A DNA stretch of 64,000 nucleotides, from positions 1,612,001 to 1,676,000 of the forward strand of contig CAVVUB010000008.1 of the NCBI GenBank assembly GCA_963751335.1, written 5' to 3'. Of this stretch, positions 60,752-64,000 are shown piece by piece; the first letter of the stretch is position 1; every line of letters starts with the position of its first letter. The position numbers and the translations under genes are program-made. A model generated the notes under the pieces. It searched no databases. It was given only the letters and a program-made list of their open reading frames with translations, and was not told the DNA's origin. This stretch comes from Bog-473 sp963751335 (lineage in GTDB: Bacteria; Actinomycetota; Acidimicrobiia; Acidimicrobiales; RAAP-2).

Positions 60752-62059
60752 ATGACCGTCACCCAGAAGGAAGCGCCGGCGGCTCCGCCTACCCCTGAAC
60801 CGGAAGCGGTCGTCGAGTCCGGCAATTTCGGCCGGGTGCTGCAATTGATCGCCGCCCTGGCACTGATCACCGCCGCCTTCATCCTGCTCGGCTGGGGCGA
60901 CATCCTGCTCTTCATCGTGATCCTCATCGCCATCGTGATGCTCCACGAGCTGGGTCACTTCGTCACGGCCAAGCGGGCGGGCATGAAGGTGACCGAATAT
61001 TTCGTCGGCTTCGGTCCGCGGCTCTGGTCCGTCCGCCGCGGTGAGACCGAGTACGGCGTCAAGGCCATTCCCGCCGGCGGCTACGTGCGCATCACCGGCT
61101 TCACCTCGACCGAGGAAGTGGCCGAGGAGGACGAGCCCCGGGCCTACCGGGCCCAGCCCTTCCACCAGCGCATCATCGTCGCCTCGGCGGGCTCGGTGAT
61201 GCACCTGCTCATCGCCTTCGTCCTCGCGCTGATCCTGGTCCTCAGCTTCGGCGTGGCCTCGAACAACTACAAGGTCAGCTCGCTCGAGCACTGGTCGGGC
61301 GTGAATCAGACGCCGGCCCAGCTGGCCGGCCTCAAAGCCGGGGACACCATCGTCTCCGTCAACGGCAAGACCTTCTCCGACCCGAACTCCATGCAGAACG
61401 TCATCGGCCACTCGGTGGGCAAGCCGCTGACTCTCGGGGTGGAGCGTGGTGGCCAGCTCATCGATCTCCGGGCCACCCCGGCCAGTGGCCAGGGGGTCAC
61501 GGTCCAGGGGGAGAAGCTGGCCGACCGGGGCTACCTCGGGGTCGGCATCGAGTCGGCCCCCGAGTCAGTCAGCCTGTCGTCATCGCCCGGCGAGGCACTG
61601 CGCACCATGTGGCAGGTCACGACGGCTGAGGTGGCCGGCATCGGTCATTTGTTCTCACCGCACGGGGTCACCTCGGTGCTGAACCAGGTGACCAGCTCCA
61701 AGGACGCCAGCGTGGCGGCGAACAACCCCGACGCCAACCCGCGCCCCGTGTCCATCATCGGCATCGGCAATCTCGGGGCGCAGGCGGAAAAGGACGGCTT
61801 GCCGACCCTGCTCCTGCTCCTGATCACCATCAACATCGTGTTCGCGCTGCTCAACATGCTGCCGATGATCCCGCTCGACGGCGGGCACGTCGCCGTCGCG
61901 ACCTACGAATGGATACGCACCCGCAAGGGCGAGGCGTACTACCGGGCCGACATCACGAAGCTGTTCCCGGTGGCGGCGCTTTTCATCGCCATCCTGGCCT
62001 TTTTCGTCCTGGCGGGGGTCTACCTCGACATCACACACCCTCTGCAGATCCCGCACTAG
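60752..62059 (+). CDS. rseP: Site-2 protease (RseP/Rip1-type zinc metalloprotease)
   Basis: This is a 435-residue intramembrane protease that cleaves membrane-bound anti-sigma factors. Helix 2 contains the zinc motif HELGH (65-69, Glu66 catalytic), a PDZ domain lies at about 185-275 (GLKAGDTIVSVNGK), and the C-terminal helix has NMLPMIPLDGGH with the third ligand Asp. The family is placed between dxr and ispG in most actinobacteria. GGGGGCG precedes ATG 60752. The N-terminus is about 25 residues longer than usual, Ala/Pro-rich. Confidence 0.94.
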   Translation: MTVTQKEAPAAPPTPEPEAVVESGNFGRVLQLIAALALITAAFILLGWGDILLFIVILIAIVMLHELGHFVTAKRAGMKVTEYFVGFGPRLWSVRRGETEYGVKAIPAGGYVRITGFTSTEEVAEEDEPRAYRAQPFHQRIIVASAGSVMHLLIAFVLALILVLSFGVASNNYKVSSLEHWSGVNQTPAQLAGLKAGDTIVSVNGKTFSDPNSMQNVIGHSVGKPLTLGVERGGQLIDLRATPASGQGVTVQGEKLADRGYLGVGIESAPESVSLSSSPGEALRTMWQVTTAEVAGIGHLFSPHGVTSVLNQVTSSKDASVAANNPDANPRPVSIIGIGNLGAQAEKDGLPTLLLLLITINIVFALLNMLPMIPLDGGHVAVATYEWIRTRKGEAYYRADITKLFPVAALFIAILAFFVLAGVYLDITHPLQIPH

Positions 62060-62061
62060 CC

Positions 62062-63297
62062 GTGGAACTGTCCTCGTCCCTGCTGTCACCACGCCGGCAG
62101 ACCCGTGGGATCACCCTGGGCGGCGTCCCTATCGGCGATGGTGCTCCCATCACGGTGCAGTCCATGACCACCACCAAGACGGCCGACGTCGACGGCACGC
62201 TGGCCCAGATCTATGCGCTGGCGGGCGCCGGCGCGGACATCGTCCGCTGCACCTGCAACGAGGAAGCAGCAGCCGAGGGGCTGGCCCACATCGTGCCGCG
62301 TTCGCCGGTGCCGATCGTGGCCGACATCCATTTCCACCACGAGATGGCGCTGGCCGCGCTCGAGGCCGGCGTGCAGGGCCTACGGCTGAACCCGGGCAAC
62401 CTGCGCAAGGAGGCCGAGATCAAAGAGGTGGCGGCCGAAGCCCGCGACCGTGGTGTCCCGATCCGCATCGGTGTGAACGCCGGCTCGTTGCACCCCGAGC
62501 TCTACAAGAAGTACGGCGGGGCCACACCCGAGGCGCTGGTCGAATCGGCCCAGAACGAGCTCGCCCTCTTCGCCGAGGTGGGCTTCGACGACGTCAAGAT
62601 CTCGGTGAAGGCTTCCTCGGTGGCGCTGATGATCGCCGCCTACCGGCTGGCTTCGGAGACTTTCGACCACCCGCTGCACCTCGGGGTGACCGAGGCGGGT
62701 CCCCCGCCGGGAGGCCTGGTCAAGGGCACCGCGGGCATCGGCACGCTGCTGGCTGAGGGAATCGGCGACACCATCCGCTTCTCGCTCACCGCGGACCCGG
62801 TCGAGGAGGCGCGGGCCGGTCGTCAGCTGCTCGAGTCGCTCGGCCTGCGCGAACGCAAGGGACTCGATCTCATCGCCTGCCCGTCGTGCGGCCGCGCTCA
62901 GGTCGACGTCATCGCCGTGGCCAAGGCCGCGCAGGAGGCGCTCGAGAAGCTGAACCTGCCCATCCAGGTCGCCGTCATGGGGTGCGTCGTGAACGGTCCG
63001 GGCGAAGCGCGTGAGGCCGACTTGGGTATCGCCGCCGGGAAGCAGAAGGGACACCTCTTCATCCGGGGCAAGATCATCCGCGTCGTGCCCGAGAACGAGA
63101 TGGTGACCGCGCTGGTGGAGGAGGCCGAACGCCTCGTCGCCGACGGGGTCGAGGCCCGCATCGCCGCGGCCGACGAAGGCGCCGAAGCGGAGGCCGAGGC
63201 CGATCGACGTGCCCTCCTCGAGATCGGCGGGGCCGACCCGAACCACGCGAGCGAGAAGATCGAGATCATCCGCCGTCACGCCGACGGCGAGCGCTGA
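62062..63297 (+). CDS. ispG: 4-hydroxy-3-methylbut-2-en-1-yl diphosphate synthase (IspG/GcpE)
   Basis: This is a 411-residue iron-sulphur enzyme of the MEP pathway. Key motifs are VQSMTTTKTADVDGT, VADIHFHH, LRLNPGN and the cluster cysteines Cys273, Cys276 (ACPSCGRAQ) and Cys308 (VMGCVVNGPGEAREAD). The last 40 residues are an acidic Ala/Glu-rich tail. GTG 62062 lies two bases after rseP, so dxr-rseP-ispG form one unit. Confidence 0.96.
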   Translation: MELSSSLLSPRRQTRGITLGGVPIGDGAPITVQSMTTTKTADVDGTLAQIYALAGAGADIVRCTCNEEAAAEGLAHIVPRSPVPIVADIHFHHEMALAALEAGVQGLRLNPGNLRKEAEIKEVAAEARDRGVPIRIGVNAGSLHPELYKKYGGATPEALVESAQNELALFAEVGFDDVKISVKASSVALMIAAYRLASETFDHPLHLGVTEAGPPPGGLVKGTAGIGTLLAEGIGDTIRFSLTADPVEEARAGRQLLESLGLRERKGLDLIACPSCGRAQVDVIAVAKAAQEALEKLNLPIQVAVMGCVVNGPGEAREADLGIAAGKQKGHLFIRGKIIRVVPENEMVTALVEEAERLVADGVEARIAAADEGAEAEAEADRRALLEIGGADPNHASEKIEIIRRHADGER

Positions 63298-63376
63298 GCA
63301 CCGCGGGAGCGTCGCACACCGGCTCCGGCTGAACGGGAGCGTCCGAGGCGGCAGGCTCGACTCGGTAGCCTGCGTC

Positions 63377-64000
63377 ATGGCCAAGGGTGCGATCGTGACG
63401 CGCGAGGAGGACTTCCCGCGCTGGTACCAAGAAGTCATCGCCGGCGCGGAGATGGCCGACAACGGCCCGGCCCGCGGCACCATGGTGATCCGCCCGTGGG
63501 GCTACGGCATCTGGGAGCTGATGCAGTCCGAGCTCGATCGGCGCATCAAGGAGGCGGGGGCGGAGAACGCCTACTTTCCCCTCTTCATCCCCGAGTCCTT
63601 CCTGGCGCTCGAGGCCGAGCACGTCGAGGGCTTCGCCCCGGAGCTGGCGGTGGTGACCCACGGCGGCGGCAAGGAGCTCGAGGAACCCCTCGTGGTGCGG
63701 CCCACCTCCGAGACGGTGATCAACCACTTCTTCTCGAAGTGGGTGCAGAGCCACCGCGACCTTCCACTGTTGGTGAACCAGTGGGCCAACGTCGTGCGCT
63801 GGGAGCTGCGGCCCCGGCTCTTCCTGCGCACGAGCGAATTTCTCTGGCAGGAGGGTCACACCGCCCACGCCACGCAGGAGGACGCCCGGGCCTACGCCCT
63901 GCGCATCCTCAACGACGTCTACCGCACGACGATGGTCGACGTCCTGGGCCTTCCGGTCCTCACCGGGCACAAGACGCCACGAGAACGCTTCGCCGGAGCC
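63377..64000 (+). CDS. proS: Prolyl-tRNA synthetase, ProS type 3 (3' end beyond window)
   Basis: This is the N-terminal 208 residues of a class II synthetase charging tRNA-Pro. FPRWYQEVIAGAEMADNGP at the start, the motif-2 region RPTSETVINHFFSKWVQSHRDLP, NVVRWELRPRLFLRTSEFLWQEGHTAH and the missing bacterial editing insertion show the archaeal/eukaryotic-like type 3 form, which also occurs in several bacterial lineages. It begins with ATG 63377, 80 bases after ispG, in the same direction. The gene continues past the right edge. Confidence 0.95.
   Translation, partial: MAKGAIVTREEDFPRWYQEVIAGAEMADNGPARGTMVIRPWGYGIWELMQSELDRRIKEAGAENAYFPLFIPESFLALEAEHVEGFAPELAVVTHGGGKELEEPLVVRPTSETVINHFFSKWVQSHRDLPLLVNQWANVVRWELRPRLFLRTSEFLWQEGHTAHATQEDARAYALRILNDVYRTTMVDVLGLPVLTGHKTPRERFAGA

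Noticed and set aside
1..64000. CRISPR arrays, rRNA genes or prophage modules
   Set aside because: I saw no regularly spaced repeats, no rRNA-like sequence and no phage structural genes anywhere in the window.

Overview
This is a GC-rich chromosomal segment, about 70% G+C by eye, with many GTG and some TTG starts and strong purine bias upstream of starts. It comes from an actinobacterium, most likely Acidimicrobiia or a near relative. The indications are a mycothiol-dependent-type enzyme, an F420-type luciferase-like oxidoreductase, a class II DAHP synthase, an MtrA/MtrB/LpqB-like two-component locus, a hydrolase-cyclase fusion of the mycobacterial Rv1900c type, and a conserved housekeeping backbone. 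The taxon is inferred from gene content, not from a marker-gene search.

Positions 1-5258 hold two DHA2-type drug/proton antiporters, a secreted alpha/beta hydrolase (DUF3089-like), and an orphan ParA ATPase followed at once by a small zinc-ribbon protein. Positions 5430-9484 look like a decayed genomic island. A complete tRNA-Pro(UGG) gene lies at its right end and a 34-bp copy of the tRNA 3' end, with one mismatch, lies at its left end in the same orientation. Inside are two secreted proteins of lower GC content (one a two-repeat protein broken by a frameshift) and a dead IS3-family element with recognisable inverted ends. No integrase survives. Positions 9738-15431 are accessory: a TetR remnant, the cyclase fusion, an N-acyl-D-amino-acid deacylase-like amidohydrolase, a DUF5679 zinc protein, a DinB/mycothiol enzyme and an MgtC-like membrane protein.

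From 15609 on the window is mostly core genome. It runs tig-clpP-clpX-folC-ndk (protein quality control, folate, nucleotides), mreB-mreC-mreD-mrdA (rod-shape wall synthesis), and a radical-SAM/DUF2344 pair with RNase E/G, rplU and rpmA. Between rpmA and obgE sits an unusual insert: VOC protein, purine nucleoside phosphorylase, copper amine oxidase, a DtxR-type regulator with altered metal ligands, and an MtaD-like deaminase. Together these could form a methylthioadenosine/amine salvage unit. Then follow obgE-proB-proA, a MoxR ATPase plus VWA protein pair, a histidine phosphatase, several single enzymes, and DAHP synthase coupled to a secreted repeat/GH25-like protein. Next come nadD-(small membrane protein)-rsfS, the MtrAB-like system with a short GerMN lipoprotein, a Tat-exported peptide-binding protein and xerC. 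The window closes with rpsB-tsf-pyrH-frr-cdsA-dxr-rseP-ispG and the start of proS, the classical translation, phospholipid and MEP-isoprenoid cluster.

A recurring oddity is single-base frameshifts in otherwise well-conserved genes: folC, rne/rng, the MtaD homologue, DAHP synthase and one island protein. For the essential genes these are more likely sequence or assembly errors than true inactivation, and each is flagged where it occurs.
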